From NCBI GenBank assembly GCA_037577475.1, contig CM075204.1, positions 6,975,355-7,039,354 on the forward strand: a stretch of DNA of 64,000 bases. The letters are read 5' to 3'. Under the pieces are notes generated by a model, which saw only the letters and a program-made list of their open reading frames with translations, was not told the origin of the DNA and ran no database searches. The stretch comes from Chaunax sp. Z400 (lineage: Eukaryota; Chordata; Actinopteri; Lophiiformes; Chaunacidae). Below, one piece after another: positions 51,401-63,876 of the stretch. Numbering within the stretch: the first letter of the stretch is position 1; each line of letters starts with the position of its first letter. The position numbers and the translations under genes are program-made.

Positions 51401-54400
51401 TTTAAAGGCCAGGATGTGGTCTGCGAAGGCTGGATCGTAGACCCCTTCCTCCCTCCTCCCTCTCTCTTACTCCGACTGCTGTTATTATGAGACGGCCTGG
51501 CTCGCATCCAGGCCGAACCCTTTCACGGGCCCACTGAGAGCCAGATGCGGAGGGAGATAAGCTGAACTATGATGGCACCTCACCCCTGAAGTCGGATCAC
51601 ATCGTCATCTTTGCATTCCTCTTGTGTCCCGGTGATGTTTGTTGGCGGATGAATGAGTTGCAAAGAGTTGCATTAGAGGCGAAAGTCGGAAGATTAAAGT
51701 TGGAGACACACATTTGACAGGAGACGTGTGGAGCAGATTAGAAATGTGCACCAGTTGACTGCGAGGACTGTTCCAGAACACAAGGTGTGCTGGAAGAAGG
51801 GATAAAATGCACACGGCTGTTGGAAAGGAGGAGGAGACGGGTGGAGTATTGGCTGCACGAAAACATGTGCAAAAGTAACCCAACAGAGCCAGGTGGATTG
51901 CGCGGGAAGAAGCAAATGAAGCGCGGCAAGAGACGTGCAGCCAAGCAAAGGAATGCTGCCAGACGTAAAGTCCTGTTAACCCTGCAAGGAAAGGCAAAGC
52001 AGAAGAAGGATGCTGCATTAAGAGAGGAATGCTGCCAGACGTACAGCCCTAGAAACCCTCCCACCGGAAAACAAAGGAGTACTGATAGATGAACTATTGC
52101 TGCTTCTTAATGAAAAGAAGTTCAGCTACATCTTAGACAAACGGCAGCTTGACAAACTAAAATAGTCTAGTAAACGAAGAGACGCAGAGTAAAGTGTGAC
52201 GGTGTTTGATTCACCATCCAGGGCAGGCAGGAAGCCGGAGGAGCTTTTTTAGGAGAACATAATTATAGTTATCAACTCCTCAACACTTTTTATTTTTTAG
52301 GTCTAAAAATAAAAACCCTTCTTTTACTGCTGAACTATCGGTCTCTAATTGTTTCAAATATATTAAGTATAATTTCCTATTTAAGCATGTGGCTGAGGCC
52401 TTTGTGAAACAGCTGTATGATATGCAGTTGCACTTTTTCCGCCTCTCTTTTCGTTCACCATAAATGTGTTTACATCCCAGGAAAAAGAAAGCAACAGCTG
52501 CAACCAAACACTTCCCTTTATAACAAGTCGTTCCTGTTCCTGAAGCGGCAAAGCATCCCCACATCATCACACTGACTCCTTCATGTTTGACCCTAGGTAC
52601 AAAGTAGTTTTAGTGGAACGCTGAGATTGGTTGCCACCAGATGTAAAGGGACCCCCCCCCCCCCCCGAGTTTGTGTCTCGTCTTTGCCTCCTTTCTCATA
52701 ATTGATGTCATTAATTGTAATGGAGGTAAAAGTTTGAAATATTTGTGATATTATATATTATATTAGCGTGAATGTAGTGTAGACATGGTGCAGGGGTCGT
52801 ATGGTCCTCATCAGTATGTCCATCTGTCCAACCCTCTTTCTGATTGTAATCTGTTTTTTTTTTTGTTTTTTTTTTGTCCATAGCATATTTTGCAAGCTAT
52901 ACATTCTAGCTTTTAGCTTCATCAAACTTCACACATTTATTAACACATTTATTAACACATATATTAACACATTTATTAACACATATATTAACACATTTAT
53001 TAACACATATATTAACACATTTATTAACACATATATTAACACATTTATTAACACATAACACATTTATTAACACATTTAACACATATTAACACATTTATTA
53101 ACATATATTAACACATTTATTAACAAATATTAACACATTTATTAACAAATATTAACACATTTATTAACAAATATTAACACATTTATTAACATATATTAAC
53201 ACATTTATTAACACATATTAACACATTTATTAACATATTAACACATTTATTAACACATATATTAATCATGATAAGAAGTCGTGTCTTGTGATATTTTGAA
53301 GTATAGTATTAAACAAACTTTGCTTTTCGATTCCATGGAAACTATTATTTTATTTTGAAGGCGAGTCTCTGAATGGAGGATTTGTCGTACACTGATGTAT
53401 TTGTTATACTTTGTCGGGTTTTTTTGGCTGGGTCGGGGGGTTAAGTCCTCTTTTAGACTGTTGTGAACTTTCTTGCAGGATAATTCAGTCTTTTGAAAAT
53501 ACGATGGTTCAGAAGATGGCAGCATGTGTTTAGTGAATGGTAAAAGTATCTGCTCAGCAGCAGAGCCTCGTCAAGCTGCAGCTGTGCAGGAGGAGCAGAG
53601 ATTCATTTCAGACACAGCTAGTTTGCAACACATAGTAATTTCCTGTCGTCTGGTGTGTCTGTTGTTGTCTATCAAGAAAGGCCTATGGCAGTTTCCCCTC
53701 TTTTTTCCCCCTCTGGCTTCACTTCATCTGGACATTGAAGGAAACGCCTTCTGTCCATTTAAGAGCCACGTTGTGATGATTACCAACCTGGTGAAGAGAG
53801 GTTTGTGTAACTGTCTGAAAGCATGACAAACACGGCTTTCCTCTGAGACACAAACCACTTCATCAGCTCAGCTGCTTCACAGAAGGATGAACATGTAGCC
53901 ATGGTGGAACAGGGAGTGAACAAAGCAGCCACTGTGCACTCGACCTTCCCTCTTTTGCCTCTGCATCACAAGACGTGGGAATTTGGAATTGTCGTAACAT
54001 GCGAGCGTAGACGTATCCATACACCTGATACAAGGGTTAGTAGCCGTACTGGCTTGAAAGTTTGTCTTAATGGTGACACACTTTAGCGACATTCTGATCT
54101 TGACTGTGTAGAGCAGCACAAAACGGTGAGCACTCTGCAGACATCCTTATTATTTTGTTATTTGTTTGTTTTTAATTGTTATTTTATGAACCAGAAAAGT
54201 CTGGAAATGTCGTGTTTTACCCCAGCAGTAACATAACACGACTTCTGCAGCTGAAAGTAAACATGAAGAAACTGAAATAAAGCAGACATAAAGCAGAGAT
54301 TTGGCTCAAAGCTGTGAACCTACAGAGAGATGAACACACTTTTAAAAGCCTCCTTGTCTCTGCTCTCCTTCACAGTTATCTCATTTAACATGATTGTTTG

Positions 54401-57400
54401 TAGGTGGTGGGAGGGGGGGGTTCACAGGTTGGTCGCTGAGACATCACTGCAGGCTGTGCATGCTGTAGCCCCCCCTCCCTCCAGAGATGCTCAGTTTGGC
54501 TGTGACTCAGCACAACTCCAGACAGTCAGCGCAGCATGGTTTGACATGTCGCAACAAATAGCAGTAGAGCTGGACCAGGACTTTCCTTTGGACTTCTAAT
54601 GCATGAAAGAAAAAAGTTTGTGTGGCTGTGGCTCAGGAGGTAGAGAGGTCATCCACTCATCAGAAGGTTGGTGGTTCGATTCCCATTCTCTGCAGTCTGC
54701 ATGTCAGAGTATCCTTGAACAAAATACCGAACCTGAATTTGCTCCCCTGTTGCTGTAATGGCTGCCCACTGCTGCAGTATGCCACTCATAGATAGGTAAA
54801 GATCGATACTTTATTGCTCCTGAGGGACATGTATGCTTTGTCCTTTTTTCCTCTTGTCCTGTCCATGACAGTGCTGTATGTGTATTGTCTCAGCAGGCGG
54901 TGCACAAAGCGCACACCCAGAAGCAAAAGCTGTCTGCAGGCTGAGTCTTTGTTCTCATTACTTGCTTACATGCCACAGAGCAAAAATGAATCCACCAACA
55001 GTCCCTGATTTGAATCTGATGATATTTTTTTTTTTTTTTAAGAGTGCAGTTTCATCATTGCATGACCAACAGGACTGCCTTGTCCTTGTCCCCACAGAAA
55101 GCGACCAGGAAAACGGACAAGGCTCAGCCGGATGAGCTGGATGTGACGGACCTCAGCGACCAGGGCCTGAGGGATGAGCTGCTCAGACACGGCGTGGACG
55201 TGGGGCCCATTGTGGGTGAGTCCTCCATGTTATAGCGCATGAAGCGGCAACATCTGCCCTCAGCACACCGTATGACTGCACCAAGGGGATTTGGAGTGTT
55301 TGTGCCGCACATTACACACCAGTGATGGAATTCACAAGTGGATTTGACAGGCTGAGTGCAGTTCAGACCACAGATTGGTAACAAGACGAGTTGAAACTTG
55401 CACCTAAATGCGATGCAGAAGTTTTGAAGCGTTGGGGGAAAAAAGCCCTGACAGTTTATAACAATGCAATGAGATTAGTCATTGTGACACTTCCATAGTA
55501 ACAACTCTGAACATTTTTTTTTAAGTGTCAAGTTACATTTATTTGTGTAGCCCCAAATCACAGCAGAAGTTTGATGACAGTGTTGGAGTTACACAGTCGA
55601 ACTCCAGGCTGTCTAAACAGTCTGTAGCACCTGATTGGGTGTCATAAGCAGTTTAAGCTCCGAATCTGTTTCTAAACATGATTTATGTGTCCTCACTGCG
55701 TGGCTCAGGAGGTGCAGCGGTCATCCACTGTTCAATCACTGGCCCATATGATCTATGTCGACGTGTTTGTGCAAGACCCTGAACCCCAGCTAGCTCCCGT
55801 CGCTGTGTGAGCATTCTGTGAATGGCTGTCACTCCTGATGAGTATTGCATGGTAGCTTCTGCCACCATCGTGTGAATGTGTGATAGCCATTTAGTACTTG
55901 AAGCATTTAAAAATGGCATCATTTGTAATAATCCACCACTGTACTCTAATCCCGGGGGTTGTCCCTGGATTGTGAATGATGTCATTGTTTGAAAAGTGGC
56001 TGTAAGAGAATAATAACGAACTGAGGCAGAGGTGGACTGACTGCTCCGCCGTGTTATCAACGTCATGTTTCAACCAGTGGGAAACAAACCATTAGCTCTC
56101 TGGGAAAGATGCTGTCCAAGAAGCTGAATGGATGCAGAAATGGAGTTTTCTCTGGTTTCTCTGTGTTAATATTAGTCTTTGGGTGATGATGTGGAAAGTA
56201 TTCACTATATACTTCTAGTTCATCTCACAGATGTTATTACTTTAACATTAAATGAAAACTTGTGACCATCTGCTGGCTTCAGTGAAGACAAGTAACTAGA
56301 TAACTAGCATGGTACTGCACCGCCTTGAAAGTAATCAATAATCACTCGGCACTAATCGACTACTAATCGATTAGTATTAACCCCCCACACACACACATAC
56401 ACAGAGAGAGAGATGGGAGCTAATTTGCTAATTTTTCAACTCGCTAAACGAGTTTGCTCATGTGCATTATCATCAAATAGTTTTTCCAGTCTTGTGGTGA
56501 TGATTTTTCTAGATGGCAAAAACTGTCGTCTCAAAAAAAAGAAAAAAAGGAAAAAAAAGAAAAGCTGACACATATTGTGCATACACAAATTGTGCATATA
56601 CACATATTGTGCATACACAAATTGTGCATATACACATATTGTGCATACACAAATTGTGCATATACACATATTGTGCATACACAAATTGTGCATATACACA
56701 TATTGTGCATACACAAATTGTGCATATACACATATTGTGCATACACAAATTGTGCATACACATATTGTGCATATACACAAATTGTGCATATACACAAATT
56801 GTGCATATACACATATTGTGCATACACATATTGTGCATATACACAAATTGTGCATATACACATATTGTGCATACACATATTGTGCATACACAAATTGTGC
56901 ATATACACATATTGTGCATACACAAATTGTGCATATACACAAATTGTGCATATACACATATTGTGCATACACAAATTGTGCATATACACATATTGTGCAT
57001 ATACACGAATTGTGCATACACAAATTGTGCATACACATATACCATATGCTGTAGTGGCGCCTTTTGCTTTAGAAATTTCCATGAAACTTCTATCTATTTA
57101 GAAAAGATTGAGGTTCATTTTTTAAGCTCCTCCTGCTCCAGTTTTCATTAGCACAGTTTTGACTTTCATTTCTGCCTGACTGCCAAACTGAAAGAGATTG
57201 TATTCGTGCAAATACTCATAGGTATGACTCCTCCCCCCTGGTGGTTCTTGTTTTTCTCGCCCTCATCATGAAGCAGCTGTCTTAAGCCGGCTGTGTAAGA
57301 ACTTGTGTGTGCGTTTTTTCTTTTGACTGTATGCGTGATTATGCATGAGGCAGTGAGAGCAGAGTAGACGCGTGAATGAACAGAGGAACTGTCCACACTG

Positions 57401-60400
57401 ACTGACGACTGCAGCTGTTGTGCTGCTCACAATACCGCTTTTGTTGCACAGCCAGTGTAGACGAGATGTGAAACATGCTAATATGAAAGGCTAATGAAAA
57501 AAACACTACGGAAACATAAATATTAGTAAATAATCACAATGACGATGGAAGTAACACAAAGAAGACCCAGTATAGAGTAGACCCTTTAGTTAGTGACTAC
57601 TGAAACTTCACTGGGTGGTGTTCAGTTGTAATCTCATGGATTGTTAATCTCCATTCTCAATGAGCCTTTGAAGCCGTTTATAAAGGTGTGACTCTTGCAG
57701 CTGTGCAGGGGAACACATCTGTGCCCTCTATTGAAAACAGTGGTCTGCTGTCCATCATACTGACAAGTGCAATACCATAATATCATGTTCTGTTGTCCTA
57801 CTAGGTGTAAATCACATAAACACTACTGGAGTACTGTACAAGGTGCCGTCATAGGGGAATCCCTGCACTGTAGGTAATACACTGATAGATAAGTACCTCA
57901 TACAACCCCACTACAAAAAACCTTTTATGTTGCATTGGCAGGTGGCCAAATAGTAATATTACTGGCTAATAGTATTACTTAAGACAAGCCGAGTACTTTT
58001 CTTCCACTTGCTTTGATCATCACAAATTGAATGATTCGATCATACGACCGTAAATTGTAAATCATCACATCTATAATGTAAGAACTGACAGTAAGCAGTA
58101 AGACACCCACAGTAAGCTACTTCTCCATTCAGAGGAGGCTGGGCTTGTTCTGGTCTGCATATGCACCAGGTGGACGTCGATTCTCTTCTCGTCACGCTCA
58201 CTGGCATTCAGACACTGACACGTGGTTTCATGAGTTTCTCCTCTCTGCTCAATTTCGCAGCCTCCACGCGTAAACTGTATGAAAAGAAACTTGTGAAACT
58301 GCTGGATGCTCATCCGCTGCTGCCAGAGCTGGTTCCCACTGAGGTCCAAGTCAACCACAACGGCAACCCTGAATCAGACCTCTACAGTGACAAGGAGGAT
58401 GGTAAGAACCAGTCATCAGCCTAGAATCTTTTTCCAAAGGCTGATATAATAATGAGCTGATTAATCAGCAGGTATCACCCTCCACTCCTACCAAAAACAT
58501 TTACAGCGTCAAAACTTAAGTCTTTTACTTTAATTTAGAAATGAATAACTTGAACTGAACATCGAAGTCATAATTATAAGTGTCACAGCTGTAGCTGCTA
58601 CACATTTGCATCAGCATCCACTTCCCCGAGCTTACAGGACGTTATCAGATTCATTGCAGATAGGAAGCTCACAATAATTGAAATTTCATTGCCTCAATTT
58701 TTTAACAAAACTGCTAAGAGATGGACGCTATTGTAAGTCACTTTACTTTAAAGACCTTCTCTTAAAATCCTGACATCGTTAGCTACGATGTCAAAACAAC
58801 ACAACATTAAAAAAAACTAACAAAAACATGAAGTACTGTATGTTTGGATTGTGAGGAAATGTAGTGTGCCTTTGACCAGTTGTAGGAGAATGATTAGTAC
58901 TGAAATGAACAGAATGTAATCATTGCTTAAATTGACAGACTAATTAGAATGTATTGCATTTTGTCAGAGGTGACAGAAGCACCAGTGGCCGAGTTCGTGG
59001 CAGAACCTGAACTGGCTCCAGTGGTGGAGAGACCGTTGAGGAGCCGAGGGAAGACGGGCCATACCGGCAGCAGCCAGCACCACACGGTAAGAAATGTGTT
59101 GATCTGTCTGTCGAGAGGAGAGAGAGGGAGGAGCTGAGCTGTTGGCTGGTTGAATATCCTGGACACAATCGCACAGTGAGTTTGAGCTTAGGAATGTGCC
59201 CCACCTGCTGCATCAAACGAGACGGCAAGAAAATCACAACTCCTGTCCATGTGCAGCCCTGCAAAGACGCTTGGAGGGACTTCCATGCTGTCCAGTGGTG
59301 TGTTGGTGGGACGGGTTAAACTGTAGGGACCGTTCTGTCACATTCTGAAGGTGGTTCAGTGGTTAACATGGTGGTCAGACAGCATTTTGTTTGAAGTGGT
59401 CACATGGTTAGAGGTGGACATTATCACACAGGACGCCCTCTGCTGCTCCTAATGTGCACCTACAGCTGCTTATGGTGAAGTACAAGAAGATCAGTGAAGG
59501 GATGTGAGAAATGTGGTCATCTTATAGAGGAAGCAGACCGACAACACAACAAGACAGAGACACAACGGTTGTAGTTACAGGGCTTTAATGGTTCTACAAA
59601 GCAGGAAAACAACAATCAGTCTAAGTATCTCATCTTAGTAGGTTGTAGGTAGGCTAAATGTATGTAGGTCAAATATGTAGGCGTTGTTTTGTGCTTTTCC
59701 TGGACCAATCTAAATGTAACCCATCAATTATTATATTTATTTATTATTTATTTTATTTACAGTAAAGTTTATTTGTTAGAGACGGCAACCAGGCCATGTT
59801 ATTTTTAATGCTTCAGCATTAAGAAACAGTATCCAAATAAAAAGCAGATAAAACAAAGTATAAAAATATCTAGAATCTCTCTCTTTTTTCTCTCTATCAT
59901 CTCTCTCTCTATTTCTATCTATTATCTCTATTTCTCTCTGTCATCTCTCTCCATCTCTCTCTATCATCTCTCATTTCTCTCTATCATCTCTCATTTCTCT
60001 CTATCATCTCTCTTTCTCTCTATCATCTCTATCATCTCTCTCTTTCTCTCTATCATCTCTCTCTATCATTTCTCTCTATCATCTCATTTCTCTCTATCAT
60101 CTCATTTCTCTCTATCATCTCTCATTTCTCTCTATCATCTCTCATTTCTCTCTATCATCTCTCTCTATCATCTCTCTCTATCATCTCTCTCTTTCTCTCT
60201 ATCATCTCTCTCTATCATTTCTCTCTATCATCTCTCTCTATCATTTCTCTCTATCATCTCATTTCTCTCTATCATCTCATTTCTCTCTATCATCTCTCAT
60301 TTCTCTCTATCATCTCTCATTTCTCTCTATCATCTCTCTCTTTCTATCATCTCATTTCTCTCTATCATCTCTCATTTCTCTCTATCATCTCTCATTTCTC

Positions 60401-63232
60401 TCTATCATCTCTCTTTCTCTCTATCATCTCTGTCATCTCTCTCTTTCTCTCTATCATCTCTCTATCATTTCTCTCTATCATCTCTCTCTATCATCTCTCA
60501 TTTCTCTCTATCATCCCTCTCTTTCTCTCTCTATCATCTCTCTCTATCATCTCTATCATTTCTCTCTATCAAACCTCTCTTTCTCTCTATTTCTCTCAGT
60601 CATCTCTATCATTTCTCTATCATCTCTCTCTATCATCTCTCTCTATCATCTCTCTCTATCATCTCTCTCTATCATCTCTCTCTATCATCTCTCTTTTTCT
60701 CTCTATCATCTCTCTCTCTCTCTCTTTCTCTCAGTCATCTCTATCATTTCTCTATCATCTCTCTCTATCATCTCTCTCTATCATCTCTCTATCATTTCTC
60801 TATCATCTCTCTCTATCATCTCTCTCTATCATCTCTCTCTATCATCTCTCTCTATCATCTCTCTTTTTCTCTCTATCATCTCTCTCTATCATCTCTCTCT
60901 TTCTCTCTATCATCTCTCTCTATCATCTCTCTATCATCTCTCTTTTTCTCTCTATCATCTCTCTCTTTCTCTCTATCTCTCTTTCTCTCTATCATCTCTC
61001 TTTCTCTCTATCATCTCTCTATTTCTCTATCATCTCTCTATAATCTATCATTTCTCTCCTTCATCTCTCTATCATCTCTCTCTATCATCCCTCTCTCTGT
61101 CTATCAAGCCTGAAACATAGACAATCACAGCTCAACATTTTTGTGCGTACTTTACACAGATGTGCAGCATGTTTCTTATTTACATGATCTCACTCCCAGC
61201 ATCAGCGTCTTCCTCTCCACTTCCGCCTGCTTCAGTTTTCTTACCACCGTGTCCGACTGAGCGTTTCCTCTGTGTACTGCTTAACACTGAACTATAAAAC
61301 TGGCCTCTGTCACGCGGTCGTTATCCCCAGTGAGATGTATCCATGAATGGTTGGTGTTTAGGTCACGCTCTCCATGTTTATGTTGTCTTCAGGTGGAGAA
61401 GATCGCAGCCAGCGACCAAACCCCAAATGTGGAGGAGAGTGACGTTCTGATGGAGTCCTTCCGCAATGATGTCAGCAGTCCAACAGGAATCACGTAAGTC
61501 ACCAATCTTTACTTCTGGCATCAGCTAATGCTTTTTCATTGTTAATAAAATGGTCGAACACAAAAACAAAGACCAATCACAAGTTACCAGAGCCTAATGT
61601 GATGTTTTCAGTCAGCAGTCAAATATCCTAAGGTATTCATTTTATGACAACTTTACTTTTTATAATGTAGTCCTACTGCAAATGATGTTTAAATGAAGAC
61701 GGAATTAGTCTGGAAATTAGACAATGAATGGGCTCTTCAGTGCCGCACCTCACACCTTCTTAAGTTTTTAAGCCAGGCTTTCTGCTTGGCCACAACCAGG
61801 GTTACCATGGTAACACCCTTGTCCTCCTTGTGTTATGTCAACATCATTAAATGGCAGAAGCTGTTGGAATGCACACATCTTTTTCTCACTTGTACCTATT
61901 CCCATACCTAACTCATGGAATCAGCCTGATTGTACATCCAACACCAAAAATACTCTTTAACCCAAATCTAGTGAGAACACAGCAGAAACTCTGAATATTA
62001 GAATGACATCGATAAATACACTGTGTTTCACTCGGCTCAGTCTTGATAAGGCAGGTAAAACCACTCACTTCACCTAATAAAGTCTATATTGGTGCAGATG
62101 CGGTATGATGCACCTGCTGCTGCTAACTGATCATAATAGTAATAACAATTATAGTAATAATAATACAGTAATAATAACAGTAATAATGATATCAATAGTA
62201 ATAATAATAGTAGTAATAATAATAGTAGTAATAATCAGGGGTGCACATAAAATTTTTGATCTGGTTCTCAAATGAGCAGCTGAAGATGTTGCTTGTTGCT
62301 CACCTTTTGTGCCGCATGAAGCCGACATGTTTCAGGTCAGGGGTTCACAAAATGTCACCCTCGACCCCCAAAATAACGGTTCCAGAGACTCGTGACCCCC
62401 ACCATCCCCAGAGGTGGTTGAAGCACACAAACATCAAGCGCACAAGCACTAATAGGCGTATTAAAACACACAATACATATTTTTATTTGCATGGTCTACT
62501 ATTTATCTTAGTAAGAAAGTAATAAAGGCTAAATAAAATAGACTACTTCTAATCATCTCATTCAAATAACCGTAAAAAAAACTAAATGTTTCGTATAGCA
62601 TTACACTCCTACTGCTGAATGTTTGACACATGAGGCTGATGTGCATCCTGAGCCTGACAATGCTCATAATGAATGATTTCTTTGTGACACTAGAAGATGA
62701 GTGAACATATCAGGCTCAGTGAAGTGCTGAATTATGTGCAAATGTGAACCTGATTGTTCACAGACAAAAACAGTTCCTTTCACCTTCAGATGATGATTGT
62801 TGTGAAATCCTTGTCTCTCGCAGCGCCACCTGTCGACGACCCATTAAAGGAGCCGCTGATCGACCAATCAGGTCCAGTGACCTGTGGAAAAATGAAAATT
62901 TCCTCTTCTCTCCAAAAGCCACCAAGACTACCAGCTCATCCTCGCTCTACACAGAGAGCTGCAGTGTCAGCAAAGTCACCAGCCTCCCACCCTCCATCTC
63001 CTTGAACTCCTCCGCCTCCTCTTTCTCCACCTGCTCCTCCAGGCCTCTGTCTGCAGCGCCCCCTGCAGCTCAGACCAAAGCAGCCCCCCGCAACATGTCT
63101 CTATGGAGGAAGCTTTTCCTGATGGCCATTGTGGCTGCTTTCCTGTTCTTGATTTACCAAGCCATGGAGACCAACAGCATCAACCCATTTGCTGCCACGG
63201 AAACAGAAGTGATGAGTGGCAGCACAGAATAG
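45481..63232 (+). CDS. tmpo: Thymopoietin / LAP2, inner nuclear membrane LEM protein
   Basis: LAP2 binds chromatin, BAF and lamin B at the inner nuclear membrane. Six exons join in frame: 45481-45723, 55098-55215, 58261-58401, 58968-59086, 61393-61493 and 62824-63232. They encode 376 aa. Residues 1-50 are the LEM-like DNA-binding domain (MPEYLDDPSVLTKDKLKSEL). Residues about 93-136 are the LEM domain that binds BAF (DELDVTDLSDQGLRDELL...GPIVGASTRKLYEKKL). The conserved CRRPIKGAA follows exon 5. A membrane helix lies at about 336-353 (FLMAIVAAFLFLIYQAMET) with a short lumenal tail, so this is the beta-type isoform. Mammalian LAP2-beta is about 454 aa; the middle is shorter here. No long alpha-specific exon was seen, in line with its absence in fish. 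Intron 1 is 9.4 kb. Confidence 0.96.
46974..47412 (+). repeat. 14-bp minisatellite (GGTTGGTCACCACA)n
   Basis: About 31 copies of a 14-bp unit, with two main variants (CACC and CATC) and two copies carrying TTAGTC. Because 14 is not a multiple of 3, all three plus-strand frames stay open. The apparent proteins are artefacts. Located in tmpo intron 1. Confidence 0.97.
47413..48930. other. tmpo intron 1, nothing recognised
   Basis: AT-rich. Several frames of 60-96 codons lack any domain or splice context. Confidence 0.45.
48940..49770 (-). mobile_element. L2-type LINE fragment, minus strand
   Basis: The minus strand has reverse-transcriptase pieces in order: DDAIIHLLRGTYLHLDRSGS and VRMTFFDFSSAF, then LLADKLRTLQVDSSLVTWIT and DYLAGRPQYVRLQGGVS. 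After a deletion comes FSDRLMMPRSTTDRQLKSFL near the C-terminus. The catalytic ADD box is lost. Frameshifts throughout. Confidence 0.85.
49905..50580 (-). mobile_element. LINE 3' end, interrupted by a SINE
   Basis: The minus strand at 50400-50520 encodes MPSGRRFKAPPRKTNRYSKS and FILSAVRLLNLS, the C-terminus of an L2/Rex-like ORF2. The 3' UTR-like AT-rich part lies at 49905-50110. The SINE at 50118-50361 separates the two. Confidence 0.65.
50118..50361 (+). mobile_element. tRNA-derived SINE with intact A27 tail
   Basis: The head GGCTGTGGCTCAGGAGGTAG (box A) and GGTCGGTGGTTCGATCCCCA (box B) is a typical tRNA-like Pol III promoter. The body contains 'gtatccttgagcaaagacactgaacccc' and the end 'ttccccctgtgggaataatacagtatctc' runs into 27 uninterrupted A at 50335-50361. 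Confidence 0.9.
50581..52470. other. tmpo intron 1, no gene recognised
   Basis: The frame 51787-52092 (+) is rich in Lys and Arg and holds a direct repeat of about 19 bp (AGGAATGCTGCCAGACGTA, near 51950 and 52027). It has no known domain and no splice evidence, so it is not called a gene. Confidence 0.4.
52480..52670 (-). mobile_element. Tc1-like transposase fragment
   Basis: The minus strand reads MMMWGCFAASGTG, the conserved MVWGCF segment of Tc1 transposases. It is preceded by DNA matching the 'tggaacgctgagattggttgccaccagatgtaa' stretch. A C16 run at about 52651-52666 interrupts it. Confidence 0.75.
52931..53265. repeat. 12-bp (ACACATTTATTA)n minisatellite
   Basis: About 335 bp alternating ACACATTTATTA and ACACATATATTA, so the units also form a 24-bp period. 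The right half is less regular. It produces an Ile-Asn-Thr repeat frame that is not a gene. Confidence 0.95.
53270..54620. other. tmpo intron 1, nothing recognised
   Basis: No exon or repeat family assigned. The reading frames present are short. Confidence 0.45.
54623..54800 (+). mobile_element. tRNA-derived SINE copy
   Basis: Box A GGCTGTGGCTCAGGAGGTAG and box B 'ggttggtggttcgattccc' are present. The body 'ctgcagtctgcatgtcagagtatccttgaac' is shared with the copy at 50118. No long A tail, so it is older. Confidence 0.85.
55700..55912 (+). mobile_element. tRNA-derived SINE copy, degenerate
   Basis: Begins GCGTGGCTCAGGAGGTGCAG (box A). Box B is damaged or deleted. The body 'gcaagaccctgaaccccagctagctccc' and the tail 'gtagcttctgccaccatcgtgtgaatgtgtg' match the copies at 40430 and 37811. 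Confidence 0.75.
56570..57042. repeat. 15/17-bp minisatellite (TTGTGCATACACA)n
   Basis: About 30 units of two kinds, one 15 bp (TATTGTGCATACACA) and one 17 bp (with CATATACACA), mostly alternating to give a 32-bp period. TGTGCATATACACA is nearly its own reverse complement, so frames stay open on both strands. The apparent proteins are artefacts. Confidence 0.96.
57043..58260. other. tmpo intron 2, nothing recognised
   Basis: No coding segment beyond the exon starting at 58261. Confidence 0.45.
59874..61107. repeat. 1.2-kb (TCTCTCTATCATC)n CT-rich array
   Basis: Over 1.2 kb of TCTC, TATCATC and TTTCTCTC modules in shifting order, in tmpo intron 4. On the plus strand it is almost pure pyrimidine apart from regularly spaced A residues. 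It ends about 285 bp before exon 5. Confidence 0.96.
62118..62235. repeat. (TAA/TAG)n AT-rich array
   Basis: Trinucleotide repeats of AATAAT and TAGTAA type in tmpo intron 5. Confidence 0.85.
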
Positions 63233-63600
63233 AGAGCACAGGATGTGTCTGAGGGGGGAAACAGATACCTGCCTGCTTCCATTTTATGCTTTTTTTTAAT
63301 TTCTGAATCTTCCTTGTAGCCATTTTTTTTTCACAGGTGCAAAGAAATCGACATCTTTGCCCTTTTTTATTTCCTCCATTTGAGGCTTTCTTTACCTTCA
63401 GTTTCTAACTCAGATGTCAGTGAATCCCTATAGAGAAGTGATATGGCAATTTCAGTGACACTTAAAGGATCTTCATGAACCGTTGATTCAGTCTGTGAGC
63501 TGAAGACGAAGCCAGTCTTCATCAACTCTCAGAAACACAACTAGTAGCTGTCATAGAAATATGTGGACTTATTTTTATATTACATGTGACTTGTTTATGT

Positions 63601-63601
<1 letters not shown>

Positions 63602-63640
<39 letters not shown>
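63602..63640 (+). repeat. (TG)n in tmpo 3' UTR
   Basis: About 39 bp of TG within the 3' UTR, 370 bp after the stop. Confidence 0.93.
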
Positions 63641-63641
<1 letters not shown>

Positions 63642-63870
63642 TGGTTCACACTTTGCCTTAGTGTCTGTCTCTGTCAGTCATAAAAAGCCTTGATGATGGA
63701 GTTTGAATCAGTAATTTTATTTTGTACTTTACTTGATTATCATTGTTAATGACACGGGGAGGCTTGTTATTGTAATCCAAATGCTTCTAAATCTTTTCTT
63801 AATGTTCTTGTCTGATGAGAGTCCCTATATATTCTACTTCATTATGTATTCACTGTCGCTATATTCACTC

Positions 63871-63876
63871 AATAAA
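63871..63876 (+). terminator. tmpo poly(A) signal
   Basis: AATAAA 639 bp after the stop codon, followed by 'ctattgttct' and then a GT-containing stretch. It is the best candidate for the transcript end. Confidence 0.65.

Noticed and set aside
56436..57151. Frames of 160-212 codons on both strands.
   Set aside because: Produced by the near-palindromic minisatellite.
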